A stretch of DNA of 64,000 nt from Erwinia sp. S63. Lineage in GTDB: Bacteria; Pseudomonadota; Gammaproteobacteria; Enterobacterales; Enterobacteriaceae. A model generated the notes under the pieces. It was not told where the DNA came from, ran no database searches, and was given only the letters and a program-made list of their open reading frames with translations. This document shows, piece after piece, positions 18,930 to 27,671 of this stretch. The stretch is taken from positions 45,582 through 109,581 of the forward strand of contig NZ_JACVUP010000019.1 of assembly GCF_016625195.1 (NCBI RefSeq). The letters are read 5' to 3'. Each line of letters starts with the position of its first letter. The stretch's first letter is position 1. Both the position numbers and the translations under genes were made by a program.

Positions 18930-20106
18930 GAAAGCGTCCGCCAGTCACAGTCTCCTATTTTGCCGACCTGCCGGTATTGGAGGTCGTGCGTGCTTTCAGG
19001 GTATACATTAGCAAATCGCTAAGAATGGTGCAATATTTGTCACAAATTTTACCCCCCTGCTCTCCTGGTTCCCGTTGCCATTAACGAATCAAGGAGTCTG
19101 TCTGTATACGTGCTGCAGTTCAGCCCCCCTGGATAGCACTTACCAATCAGTCTTAGCCGGACGGACGAGCAGTGCGCAGTCCGTCCTGTGAATGCCGCGT
19201 CAGCGGCATGGAGGCGCCAGAAACCGTCAAGGACGGTCTTATGCCATCGGGCGCCGTGAGCCCGGCAGAGCCGGTTACAGGCTTAAATATGGCCAAGGCC
19301 CAACCCTTCCCTGTCAGACGCCGTTTAGGCAGCGGCCTTTCAGGCGCGGATAAGCCGGATGGTCGCAGACGAAAGATACCTATCGCGGGCCTCAGTCTTA
19401 CCGCCACTCATGACTTTAAGTACAACATCCATCTATAAAGCGATTCTGTTCCGGCCCTCCGGGCCGGGGCGGCGGCGCTTTTCAGGTGGGTTTTGCTCGA
19501 TGCTGTGTGGATTTCGGTCCTGATGGCTGCACGGTATGTGAAAAGGGCTGAAGAGTATATGTAACTGCGGTTTTCTGCCCGCCGCTTCTGGCGGGAGCTA
19601 CCTCTGGCGCGAAGCGGCTGAACCGAACCGGCGCGGACACAGTCCGCTGCAAGGGCGGTCGTTATTTACCTGTCCACAGGACGGGTTGCGAATAGGTTTT
19701 ATTTTTAAAGGTAAGTAATACCGGTCTTTTAAAAGAATAAAGATCGGGTGTTTAAAAGGAACAGCGCGGTTTAGAAAAAGCCCGGACAGCAGTTAACTGA
19801 CTCTTCGATCAGGGGTTTAAAAGTCAGGTCTCTCGTAGTTAATGTGAATAAGTCATTCATGCGGCTGCGGAATGGCATTTTCCTGTGATTCTGATGCGGG
19901 TAATGGCAAGCCTTGTGTATGATGTAACTACTATTGTCGTGTTTTTAATCACTCTTGTGTTTCCTGCAGGCGAGCGAGGGCCTCCGGCGATAACCGGATA
20001 GTTGGCTTCAGTCGGTGGAAAAAACAGCGCCGGCGATTAAGGCCGGGTTGGTGAGAGAATCTGTAATGAAGCTCCGGGCGATCAGGCAATGAATGACCAG
20101 GGTCCT
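18930..20106. other. region downstream of repA, candidate oriR
   Basis: In RepFIIA plasmids replication starts just downstream of repA. The stretch has several strong hairpins: GGACGGAC/GTCCGTCC at about 19157-19186, ATGCCGC/GCGGCAT at about 19193-19210 and CCGTC/GACGG at about 19227-19240. A near-match to a DnaA box lies at about 19669-19677 (CTGTCCACA). A plus-strand open frame of 88 codons (19172-19438) could be a RepA4-like gene but is not claimed. The exact origin cannot be fixed by eye. Confidence 0.5.
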
Positions 20107-20973
20107 TCAGGTTGTGACCAGCAGATCGTCGTCCAGTCGGGCATAGCGGCCGCGTGAAAGCTTCATGCGCTCGGTGACGCGGCGCTCTATTTCGGCTTTC
20201 ACCGCGTCCAGACCGCCGAAGAAGCGCTCGTGACGGATTTCTTTCTGAAGCTGCAGGCGGACCAGCTGCTCGATGTCCTTACGGGTGCGCGGCGCGTCTT
20301 TACGCGCGCGGTGGCGCTTCATGCCGTGCTCGCGGCGGGACTTCTGATATTCACGGAAGCGCTCGCGCACGAACGCCCAGGCGGCGTTGATGAGCTCGCC
20401 GGCATCGGCGCGCGGCTGGCCCTTCTTCTCGCGCTGGCTGTTTTCCCACTCGATGCGGCTGCGGCGCGCGGCCGCGACGGCTTCTTCCGATACGTCGAGC
20501 ACCTGCCACATCAGCGGCGCGAAGGTGATGTCCGTAGGAATGTTACAGCCGATATCTTTGTCGTATTCGGTGGTGTAGGTGAGAAGCTTCAGCTGCGCCA
20601 GGAACTGCACGGCGCCGGTGAAACGGGTGATCGAGAGGCGTTTTTTCTCCGTGGCCAGACCGCAGCGGATGCTCATGGTCGTGAGCGAGGCCCCCACGCG
20701 GTTGGCCAGCGGGTTGTAATAGTGGCAGAGCGCCTGCAGCGCGGCTTCCAGCGCGCGGATGCGGAGTTCAGGCGGACGGCGCTTGCGTGCTCCGTGGGCG
20801 ATTTCCATGGCCACCAGTGCCTGGAACTCGATGCGCTGCGTAAAGCCCGACGCTTTTTCACGGATTTTTTCGCAGAACGGCAGGGTTTTTTTGCCTTTTT
20901 CCGGAATAAATTCCGGATTCGGGTTTTTCACCTGACGATAAAATGATGATTTATCAGTTACCTGCTTATTCAA
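20107..20973 (-). CDS. repA: RepFIIA-type replication initiator RepA
   Basis: A 288-aa initiator close to RepA of R1/R100. Shared blocks include FYRQVKNPNPEF, CHYYNPLANRV, LTYTTEYDKDIGCNIPTDITF, LDVSEEAVAAARRSRIEWENSQR and ERVTERM-like RRVTERMKLSRGR. It binds oriR downstream and starts theta replication. The start codon is TTG at 20973, inside the end of the Tap leader, which agrees with the coupled translation known for this replicon. It is controlled by the CopA antisense RNA and by CopB. Confidence 0.95.
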   Translation of the reverse strand: MNKQVTDKSSFYRQVKNPNPEFIPEKGKKTLPFCEKIREKASGFTQRIEFQALVAMEIAHGARKRRPPELRIRALEAALQALCHYYNPLANRVGASLTTMSIRCGLATEKKRLSITRFTGAVQFLAQLKLLTYTTEYDKDIGCNIPTDITFAPLMWQVLDVSEEAVAAARRSRIEWENSQREKKGQPRADAGELINAAWAFVRERFREYQKSRREHGMKRHRARKDAPRTRKDIEQLVRLQLQKEIRHERFFGGLDAVKAEIERRVTERMKLSRGRYARLDDDLLVTT

Positions 20974-21037
20974 ACCTTCCTGCGCTTATGTTGCACAGAA
21001 GGAGCAGGCGCCGAAGGTATTGCAGTTTTTCGGGCAT
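20966..21037 (-). CDS. tap: Tap leader peptide
   Basis: A 23-codon ORF starting MPEKLQYLRR and ending SAGRFE. It matches the 24-residue Tap leader of R1 in position, length and ends (MPGKVQ ... SAGW). Its stop codon overlaps the repA start by 8 bases. In R1, translation of tap is needed for repA translation and is blocked by CopA RNA. Confidence 0.88.
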   Translation of the reverse strand: MPEKLQYLRRLLLLCNISAGRFE

Positions 21038-21054
21038 GAAACTATACTCCCCGC

Positions 21055-21146
21055 ATAGAGCAACAGCTTCTATGCAGTTTTTAGGGCCCCGTTAGTCTTC
21101 TCCTGAGTCGCCAAACTGAGGAAGATTATCGGGGTTTTGTTTTTTC
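21055..21146 (+). ncRNA. copA: CopA antisense RNA
   Basis: Transcribed against the repA leader. A promoter with -10 TATACT (21043-21048) and -35 TTGCAG (21020-21025), spaced 17 bases, precedes it. The long stem-loop CCCCGTTAGTCTTC/GAAGATTATCGGGG with loop CTGAGTCGCC-like YUNR-type core, followed by TTTTGTTTTTT, corresponds to the hairpin II/terminator of R1 CopA. It inhibits tap and hence repA translation and sets incompatibility and copy number. Ends are approximate. Confidence 0.88.
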
Positions 21147-21284
21147 TGGCCTTAACTATCCAGTCAGTTCCAGTTCTCTGCCACCTTTCGGCGTGGCAAA
21201 CCAAGTACTTAATTGCGAGCTAATGTATCACCACAGGTTTGCACAATCAATTTCCGTGAATAGTCACTATCAAAAATTGACGTT

Positions 21285-21509
21285 TTAACTGGCTTCAATA
21301 AGTCGCTCTATTGCTTCAGCCAGCGTCAGCCCGGACTTTTTGCACATCTCATCCAGCTTCTGCTTGGTGGTGTTCGGGATAAATACGTTCAGAGCTGAAT
21401 GTGTTTCGCGCTTGCGCGCAACTGAACGCATCTTTCGCTCCCTGACGGTCAGGGGCTCTTTGCGGGAAGGTTTTACCTCAGATTGAGATGAATTATCAGT
21501 CTGTGGCAT
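21285..21509 (-). CDS. copB: copy-number repressor CopB (RepA2)
   Basis: A 74-aa basic protein. RKEPLTVRERKMRSVARKRETHSALNVFIPNTTKQKLDEMCKKSGLTLAEAIERLI matches the CopB pattern of R1 (VARKR-x-TH-x-x-x-x-VF-x-x-x-x-K-x-x-x-x-x-x-C-x-x-x-G-x-T-x-A-x-x-I-E), a ribbon-helix-helix-like repressor. It represses the repA promoter located between copB and copA. The ATG at 21509 has GGAGG 6 bases upstream; an earlier in-frame ATG at 21524 is less likely. Confidence 0.88.
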   Translation of the reverse strand: MPQTDNSSQSEVKPSRKEPLTVRERKMRSVARKRETHSALNVFIPNTTKQKLDEMCKKSGLTLAEAIERLIEAS

Positions 21510-21644
21510 TCGTGCCTCCAGCATTTCAAGAACAATTTGGCTGAGAATACTACAGATCCTTTAAATCAGCGACTTAACTTATTCAGACATGTCAGATGCG
21601 TTGGCGCGCGTCTCATGTGAGAGAAGTAAAAATCGGGTCGGGTA

Positions 21645-22178
21645 TCAGTAAGAGGAACGCCAGTCTGTGCCGCCGTCCCAGCGAGACTGCCAGTGCGTCA
21701 GATAGGTCTGCGCCAGCGACGGTAGGCCGCGCACCACCACTGCGTTTTCGGAGTTTGATTCCGCCGCGCTGCGCGAGTAGTTGAATGAGCCCAGCTCTAC
21801 GTTCTCACCGTCCGTGATGATCACTTTGTCGTGCATGAATTTGTACTGGTTGTTGGTGCGCAGCGGTATGCCGGCATTCACCACGACGTTCATCGCCGCC
21901 TGGCTGGCTTTGCTGCGGTTGCCCTTTTCGTCCACAACCACCCTGACGTCTACGCCGCGGCGCTTTGCCGCGACCAGCGATTTAACGACCTTGGGCGAAG
22001 TAAAGCTGTAGCCCATCAGGCGGATACTCTCCCGGGCATCGTCCAGCGTCCTGAGCACCAGCTGCAGCGCCGTGCCTTCGGGCGAAAATCCGACGTCGAT
22101 CGAAGGCGCGGCCACTGCCGCACCGGTAGGGAAGGTCAGCCACAGTGCTATGGCCACGATTCGCGCGTTCACTTTCAT
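21645..22178 (-). CDS. nuc: phospholipase D-family endonuclease Nuc
   Basis: A 177-aa protein with a signal peptide (IVAIALWLTFPTGAAVAA) and one HKD motif (HDKVIITD ~118-125, followed by GSFNYSRSAAESNSENA). This is the single-HKD type that dimerises, as in Nuc of plasmid pKM101. It would act in the periplasm on nucleic acid. nuc genes often sit beside conjugation genes, as here next to trbC. Confidence 0.92.
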   Translation of the reverse strand: MKVNARIVAIALWLTFPTGAAVAAPSIDVGFSPEGTALQLVLRTLDDARESIRLMGYSFTSPKVVKSLVAAKRRGVDVRVVVDEKGNRSKASQAAMNVVVNAGIPLRTNNQYKFMHDKVIITDGENVELGSFNYSRSAAESNSENAVVVRGLPSLAQTYLTHWQSRWDGGTDWRSSY

Positions 22179-22217
22179 TTCAGTTCCTTGTTAATCCGGG
22201 CAGGCCGGACAATCAGT

Positions 22218-22439
22218 TCAAAAAAACCAGGATTCAAAGTCGTTATGGATTACTTCTGCCTCACAGCGGTCGATACAGACGTCCCCGCAGCCGCCGTCGT
22301 GAGAGGCCGCGTATCGCGCAATTGCCCGCGCGTCCTGCAGTGCCGCGACGGTCGAAATCATGCGGTCACTCTGCATCTCCGTGATCCGGTAGTGCCCGGC
22401 AGCGGGCATAACGGCGGCCTCATACACGATGCTGGCCAT
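22218..22439 (-). CDS. small hypothetical protein in the trb cluster (73 aa)
   Basis: Starts MASIVYEAAVMPAAGHYRITEMQSD and ends with HDGGCGDVCIDRCEAEVIHNDFESWFF; four cysteines lie in the last third. It begins 12 bases after trbC with a GGGGCG ribosome site, so it is probably cotranscribed. Not recognised. Confidence 0.55.
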   Translation of the reverse strand: MASIVYEAAVMPAAGHYRITEMQSDRMISTVAALQDARAIARYAASHDGGCGDVCIDRCEAEVIHNDFESWFF

Positions 22440-22451
22440 CGAATCGCCCCG

Positions 22452-24551
22452 CTATGGCCAGCTTATATACCGCTGACCTTCATACTCCACTTCGCTGACG
22501 TGCAGCGCCTGCAGCTCCGCACGTTCGGCGGCCTGACGGTCATTCTCGCGGATCTGTGCATGGTGTTCGCGGGACCAGTGCAGCGCACTCAGCGCCGGGT
22601 CGGTCAGCATCAGCCGGCTGGTATCCTGCCCGTCCGGAGGCGCGTCCAGCACCTGCAGAATGTGCTGCACCCGGTCGGCCCGCACGTAGCTGCGGCGCCG
22701 GCGGTAAGGCATCGCTGCCAGCAGCCGGGCTTCCGAAGGCGGGCTCACCTCCATAAAGCGGTTAATGCGCACCGCCTCCTTCGTGAACTTGTCGGCGTCG
22801 GCGATGTAAAGGGAGCTGCCGCGCACCACCTGGCCTCTGAACAGGGTGACGTTCTCACCCTCCTGCAGCGCCTGCACCTCCTCCACGTCGACCTTTTTCT
22901 TTTCGCTTACCTGCAGGCGGGGGTCATCGCTCAGCCCGCTGCCGAGGATGCTGCCCTGCTGCACCAGCGCGCTCATGTGCGCGCGGTACTCGGTACCGGC
23001 CATCAGCTGCAGGATTTCCAGCGTGTCTTTCGGATCCATGATTTTGCCGGTGATGCGCACGCCCATGTTAGCAATCAGCGTCCACACCGCGTCGCCCGCC
23101 GCCGTCTTCAGGCGCTGCACCTCCTGCCCGGCCAGCAGCAGGCAGTAGCCCAGCGAGCGGATCTGCGTGGCCAGCTCGCCGAGCTTCTCACTGTAGCCGG
23201 CGCCCACTTCGTCAATAATCCAGAGCAGCGGGAAGCGGTCCTTAAACTTCCGCACCTTCATGTTGTCTTCCGGCCGCCCTTCCAGCTTCTCGCCGAGGTC
23301 CTGACTTAAAATCATGGCCAGCTGAGACTGATAGAGGCGCCCCAGCGTGCTGCTCTCCGTGGCGGACAGCTCCAGCGCCGGGACCAGCACGATCAGGATG
23401 CGGTCGTTGTGCACCACGTCACGGAGGTCAATGTCGCCCGCGTCGCGCGCAAACACGTGCCCGTAGGTGTCGTTAAACAGGCTCAGCATGCGCGTGTACT
23501 GCTGCATCAGGTAGCCGTGCTGGCGGTTTGCTTCCGGGTCCCAGTCGGACGGCGTGCCCACCTTGTCCATGTCGAAGCCGGCCAGCGTGCTCAGGTAGTT
23601 TTCCAGCGCCACGCGGATTTCTTCGTGCCACTGCTCCTCGACCGCCTGCACGTAGAGCCCGGCGATTTTGCGCAGCGGCAGGTGCGCCTGGATGGTGCGC
23701 TGCGACATCACCGTGCCCTCGCGGCGGCACTTGTAAACCAGCGCGGTCACCAGCGCCTGGTTCATGGAGCGTGCCTTCTCCTGCCAGTCGCCGCCGCTGC
23801 CGCCGGTTTTGGGCAGCATCGAGTCCATCAGGTTGATGGCGTAGGTCTCCTGCGCGAGGCCGAACACGTTGGTGGTGTTGGTCTGCGGACGGCCTTTCAC
23901 GTCTTCCAGTAGCTCCTGCGCGCGCGATCGGCCGCCGGTAATGAAGTTCATCATCCGCAGGTCGTCTTCACGTCCGAAGCGGCGGGCCATGGACATCATG
24001 CCGAGCGCCACGTCGTTCTGCGCCTTGTGATCGGAGAATATAACTCCTTTGCCCCAGCACAGGCCGTTGAACACCCAGCCCAGCAGAGTCTCCGTTTTAC
24101 CGGCGCCGGTGGTGCCGAACATCAGCACGTGACGCGTCAGATCGTCCATGGAGAGCCACAACTCGCGCCCCGCATCCCTCCCGCGCAGGTAGCCGGCGTA
24201 CAGGATGCCGGCCGCGCGGCCGGTGTGGATGCGTACGGTGGCCACCGGCAGAAAGCCCAGCACTTTCGCCGGCACTTCACGCGCGGTAGACGGGTCGTCA
24301 CGGTTCATGTCGGTGGGCATGCGCATCGGCATTTTCCAGCGCCCGGCGGGCGCCACGACCAGCGACCAGAACGTCAGCACCGGCAGGCTCAGCACCAGCG
24401 TGGCGGGCCAGACGATGCCCGCCCCCACCGTGACCGGCATGGCCCAGGCAAGCGTACCGGTCTCACACAGCACGTCGATGAGCCACGAGCGGCCCGCGTG
24501 CCGGTTGACGCGCGCGCTGTCGAGTGCGGCGTTACTGTCCGTCATGGCCAC
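22452..24551 (-). CDS. trbC: TrbC, IncI-type coupling protein (DotL/IcmO homologue)
   Basis: A 699-aa ATPase with two N-terminal membrane segments (~35-75), Walker A FGTTGAGKTETLLG (~150-163) and Walker B FPLLWIIDEVGAG (~440-452). The sequence, including FSDHKAQNDVALGMMSMARRFGREDDLRMMNF, is of the TrbC type of IncI1 plasmids such as R64, the counterpart of DotL in Legionella. It recruits the relaxosome to the type IVB transfer channel. The ATPase looks intact. Its start overlaps trbB by 20 bases. Confidence 0.93.
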   Translation of the reverse strand: MAMTDSNAALDSARVNRHAGRSWLIDVLCETGTLAWAMPVTVGAGIVWPATLVLSLPVLTFWSLVVAPAGRWKMPMRMPTDMNRDDPSTAREVPAKVLGFLPVATVRIHTGRAAGILYAGYLRGRDAGRELWLSMDDLTRHVLMFGTTGAGKTETLLGWVFNGLCWGKGVIFSDHKAQNDVALGMMSMARRFGREDDLRMMNFITGGRSRAQELLEDVKGRPQTNTTNVFGLAQETYAINLMDSMLPKTGGSGGDWQEKARSMNQALVTALVYKCRREGTVMSQRTIQAHLPLRKIAGLYVQAVEEQWHEEIRVALENYLSTLAGFDMDKVGTPSDWDPEANRQHGYLMQQYTRMLSLFNDTYGHVFARDAGDIDLRDVVHNDRILIVLVPALELSATESSTLGRLYQSQLAMILSQDLGEKLEGRPEDNMKVRKFKDRFPLLWIIDEVGAGYSEKLGELATQIRSLGYCLLLAGQEVQRLKTAAGDAVWTLIANMGVRITGKIMDPKDTLEILQLMAGTEYRAHMSALVQQGSILGSGLSDDPRLQVSEKKKVDVEEVQALQEGENVTLFRGQVVRGSSLYIADADKFTKEAVRINRFMEVSPPSEARLLAAMPYRRRRSYVRADRVQHILQVLDAPPDGQDTSRLMLTDPALSALHWSREHHAQIRENDRQAAERAELQALHVSEVEYEGQRYISWP

Positions 24552-25662
24552 CTCCGTTTAAGAAGTCCGCGAGCGCCGCCGGCGAGTTCAGCACGCCCTG
24601 CGGCACGTAGCGCCCGTCGTCGGAAATTGTCCAGGGGGTGCCCGGCAGGCGGTAGGCCCGGAAGGCCACCTCGTTGACGCCAATCGCCCCGCGGGCGGTT
24701 TCGGCCTGCGTCTCGTCGGTCACCGCCGGCGCGGTCTGCGCGGCGCCCGGCACGCCGATGCCGGCGTCGGCCGCAAACAGCTGTTTCCAGGCGGCGGCGC
24801 GCTCACCTTCCGGCAGCGCCATCACCGGCGTCAGCGCGTTCAGTGATGCCTCGCGTCCCTCGATGGTGACCGGGAATATCACCACGTTCACCGCGCCGGC
24901 GGCGGTTTCAAAGTGGCGCTCCATGCGCTGGCAGTTCGGGCAGGCCGGGTCGGCGAAGACGTAAAGGGTGCGCGCGTGTCCGGATGACAGCGGCACGGTG
25001 AACAACCCGCGTGACGCGGCGTTGCGGAGTTTTGCCGGCAGCTCAGCGCGTACGTTCTGCGGCAGGTCCCAGCCATCGGCCGCGGCAGCTGTGGTCGGCT
25101 GCTGTGGTTGTGGGCCCGGGCGCCCGGATGGCGACTCATTAGTCCGGTACGGCCTCCCGTCCGGTACGCCCGTCTCAGGGGCCGCGTGGCAGTCAGGTCC
25201 GACCACTGAATGAAACACTGTACGGGTATCCACTGTAGTGAGCAGGCGGGGGTCTTCTGGCGAAAAAAGACGGGAAGCCATCACGGCTGTTGTCAGCCAG
25301 GCCGCCGTCAGACCGGCCACGACAAGGGCATAGCCGAGCTTCCGTAGTTTCCGTCCGCGAAGGCGTTTACTCTCTACAGTGGTCAGCAGGTCAGAGATGC
25401 AGCGCAGCAGCTGTCCGGCATCCTCACCGCGGTAAAGCGGGGCCAGCGCATCGCGGGCGTTCTGTGCGTAAAGCCCGTCGCCGTGCATCACGAACCACGG
25501 CCTCTCCGAAACGGGCAGGACAAAAAGCGGCTCTGAAGCGGCGCGGGTCAGAAATACCGCGCCGTTCATTCCATGTCCCTCTTCGGGCGTCTCGCGGCGT
25601 GCGCTCAGCAGGTCGCCGTTAATCTCGGCCGCGAACGGGCCCTCTCTGCGTGAAATAATCAT
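24532..25662 (-). CDS. trbB: TrbB, DsbC-like thioredoxin-fold transfer protein
   Basis: A 376-aa protein with one membrane segment (~109-131) and a C-terminal thioredoxin fold carrying CPNC in FADPACPNCQRMERHF (~248-262). A cis-proline loop follows at LPGTPWTI. The order trbA-trbB-trbC is that of IncI1 plasmids, where TrbB is a DsbC-like periplasmic disulfide isomerase of the transfer machinery. The N-terminal ~100 residues are cytosolic and of unknown role. The extreme N-terminus may start at MNGAVFLTRAA, 31 codons later. Confidence 0.88.
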   Translation of the reverse strand: MIISRREGPFAAEINGDLLSARRETPEEGHGMNGAVFLTRAASEPLFVLPVSERPWFVMHGDGLYAQNARDALAPLYRGEDAGQLLRCISDLLTTVESKRLRGRKLRKLGYALVVAGLTAAWLTTAVMASRLFSPEDPRLLTTVDTRTVFHSVVGPDCHAAPETGVPDGRPYRTNESPSGRPGPQPQQPTTAAAADGWDLPQNVRAELPAKLRNAASRGLFTVPLSSGHARTLYVFADPACPNCQRMERHFETAAGAVNVVIFPVTIEGREASLNALTPVMALPEGERAAAWKQLFAADAGIGVPGAAQTAPAVTDETQAETARGAIGVNEVAFRAYRLPGTPWTISDDGRYVPQGVLNSPAALADFLNGGGHDGQ

Positions 25663-25677
25663 GGTCAGGTCCTTGTC

Positions 25678-26310
25678 TCAGCGCGCGACGGCGCCGTCAG
25701 AGAATTCGTCTTCGCCCTCAGCGGGCAGATAAAGTGCGTCAGGAAACGGGATTTCGCGCTGCGGCTTCGTGCGTTTTGGCCGCGCGTCGCGCGGGTAAAC
25801 CAGTCCGAGCGACTCGAGCTCGAGCTGCAGTCCGTCGACGGCCTCACCGGTCATCAGCGGCGGGCACGGCAGACCCAGCCGGGCGGCCAGCCGCTCCGCG
25901 CGCGCCTGCGCAACGATGCCCGCGCCCTCAACAAACACCTTGGCGGTGTCGGCGGTGTGCAGGCCGTACCACAGCGTGCGGTCACAGCCCTTCAGCCAGC
26001 GGAACCGCGCGGGGGGCAGGCGAAGGTCGCGGCCGTAGAGACCCGCCAGCGCGGAGCGCACCGTCCGGTGCGTCTTGAGCCATTCGCTCACGCCGGGGCT
26101 GGCCAGCACGCGCGCCACGTGCTTTTCCGCCACCTGCCAGTCAGGCACGGTGCGGAACTCCGGCGCCCGGAACGGCCGGCGGATGACACACGAGCGGTTC
26201 AGGTCATCCAGCAGCCTGGTGGCGGCCCTGCGGTCACCGGTGAACACCTGCAGGCCAAACACGGCCAGCAGCGCGCGCTCAAACGGCTGCCACTGCTCAG
26301 GCGGGGTCAT
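25678..26310 (-). CDS. trbA: TrbA C-terminal part (DotM/IcmP-like), truncated
   Basis: A 210-aa protein that matches only the cytosolic C-terminal domain of TrbA/DotM (FRWLKGCDRTLWYGLHTADTAKVFVEGAGIVAQARAE). Full-length TrbA/DotM is about 380-400 aa with N-terminal membrane helices; these are absent here. Its ATG overlaps the stop of the upstream secretin-domain gene as ATGA, so translation is coupled although the genes are not normal neighbours. This suggests a deletion joined two transfer genes. In Dot/Icm systems DotM works with DotL (TrbC). Confidence 0.75.
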   Translation of the reverse strand: MTPPEQWQPFERALLAVFGLQVFTGDRRAATRLLDDLNRSCVIRRPFRAPEFRTVPDWQVAEKHVARVLASPGVSEWLKTHRTVRSALAGLYGRDLRLPPARFRWLKGCDRTLWYGLHTADTAKVFVEGAGIVAQARAERLAARLGLPCPPLMTGEAVDGLQLELESLGLVYPRDARPKRTKPQREIPFPDALYLPAEGEDEFSDGAVAR

Positions 26311-27341
26311 GCCGGGTCCGGTCTGCGGTCTTCGATATAGCGACCAATGGCATCCAGCACCCGCGGCGTGTCGGTCACGGTCAGCACGCCGGCCGACAGA
26401 TTCAGGCGCCCGGAGCCCGGCGTCAGCATCGACTTTACCGTGTTCTCCACGTCCTTAAAGATGTTGGACTTGATGGTTGCCGTGGTGGTCTGACTGGTGC
26501 TGTTGTCCCCGGTGTTGCCACCTCCTCCGCCACTGGTTCCGGTCGAAGTCGTTGTGCCGCTGACTGTTTTCGACATGAAGCTCGCGTCGCTGTCCATGAA
26601 GTTAATGGCGAAGTTGCGGGTATCGAGCCAGAAGATGGCAATGTGCCCGTACTCATAGCGCCAGGACAGGCCCAGTCGGGTAGTAACATTGTCCAGCAGG
26701 CCGCTTAGGGAACCGTTCCAGCTGACGCCCCGCAGTCCGCCGTCACCCTGTGCGGCGGCCATCGGCTGGCTGACCGCACCAGAGGAATGAGCCGTCTGCG
26801 CGCGCTGTGCCGGCTCAACCATCACTGTGTGCGTCTTTTCACTCACAGTGGCCTTCAGGCCACGCACGGCCAGCATCTTATCCGCAACGTATTGCCAGCG
26901 GTCGTTGCCCGCCCAGCGCCACAGCTCCGGCGCGTCGGCAGAAACGGCCTTATCGAACACCACGGTCTGTCCGGGCGGCACGATTTTACGCAGGGCTGCG
27001 CGTAGCGTGGGCGCCGCACCGTCCTGGCGGATAAAGCCGTCGGCAGGTCCGCTGCCCGTCGCCGAGGCAGGAGGCGCCGCTGCGGGCTTCACTGTGAGTG
27101 CGGGACGGCCGGGGTTAACTGCCGTGAGAGGTTTAAAAGGCTTAGCGGCGGGCGAAGCCGGCCGCTGAGCCGCGGGCCCGGTCTGATGCACCCGGTACTG
27201 CATGGCGCTGATGTCGGCCGCGCTACGCGATAGCATGCTGTCCACCACGCTGCCCGAAGGCGGCCCGGTATAAACCGCAGGCTGCGCGCAGCCGGTCAGC
27301 AGCAGGACCGGTATCAGCCCTGCCCGTTCGGTAAATGACAT
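26307..27341 (-). CDS. secretin N-domain lipoprotein (PilN-like, lacks secretin channel)
   Basis: A 344-aa protein. A lipobox (PVLLLTGC, Cys ~18) predicts an outer-membrane lipoprotein. The C-terminal half has LSGLLDNVTTRLGLSWRYEYGHIAIFWLDTRNFAINFM, then a Ser/Thr/Gly linker, then NIFKDVENTVKSMLTPGSGRLNLSAGVLTVTDTPRVLDAIGRYIED. These match the N0 and N1 domains of PilN-type secretins of IncI thin pili. PilN is about 560 aa; the ring-forming domain after the TDTP-x-V-x-x-I motif is missing and the protein stops with RPDPA. It may be a deletion product or a stand-alone N-domain protein. The start has GGAG 9 bases upstream. Confidence 0.72.
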   Translation of the reverse strand: MSFTERAGLIPVLLLTGCAQPAVYTGPPSGSVVDSMLSRSAADISAMQYRVHQTGPAAQRPASPAAKPFKPLTAVNPGRPALTVKPAAAPPASATGSGPADGFIRQDGAAPTLRAALRKIVPPGQTVVFDKAVSADAPELWRWAGNDRWQYVADKMLAVRGLKATVSEKTHTVMVEPAQRAQTAHSSGAVSQPMAAAQGDGGLRGVSWNGSLSGLLDNVTTRLGLSWRYEYGHIAIFWLDTRNFAINFMDSDASFMSKTVSGTTTSTGTSGGGGGNTGDNSTSQTTTATIKSNIFKDVENTVKSMLTPGSGRLNLSAGVLTVTDTPRVLDAIGRYIEDRRPDPA

Positions 27342-27671
27342 AGAGAGAACTCCGGATAACTCAGGGCTGCACCGTCTCTGCGGCGGCCGGAGCCGGACCG
27401 GCAAAAACCGTGCGGGAAGGCAGGCGAACCTGCCGGTCAGAAGGGGTGTCGTGGCGCCGGGTGCCTCCCGGTGCTCTGGCCAGACTGACAGACGCCAGAG
27501 CGGCATGACTTAGACTTGTAGCATCGCATTAAGATGATTAAGACGATGTCAGTCTGACCGCGTGCGCTGGCCGCAGGTCCGCCACAACGAAAAGCGCACT
27601 GACCGGTCTGGGCGAGTGCGCTTTGCGTTGTGAAGAGAAAGGTTCAGCCCGGCGTGTTTCCGGGCTCCGGG
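27342..27671. other. intergenic with hairpin
   Basis: No gene seen. An imperfect inverted repeat (AAAGCGCACT...AGTGCGCTTT, about 27592-27623) could terminate the minus-strand gene at 27672-28292. Confidence 0.45.

Noticed and set aside
19172..19438. 88-codon frame downstream of repA that might be RepA4
   Set aside because: The stretch is a string of hairpins in the candidate origin, both strands are open, and I cannot recall RepA4 well enough to confirm it.
20230..20946. 238-codon frame opposite repA
   Set aside because: Antisense shadow of repA, caused by high GC codon bias.
21831..23309. 492-codon frame opposite nuc and trbC
   Set aside because: Antisense shadow; its product is rich in His, Arg and Ala as expected from the complement of a GC-rich gene.
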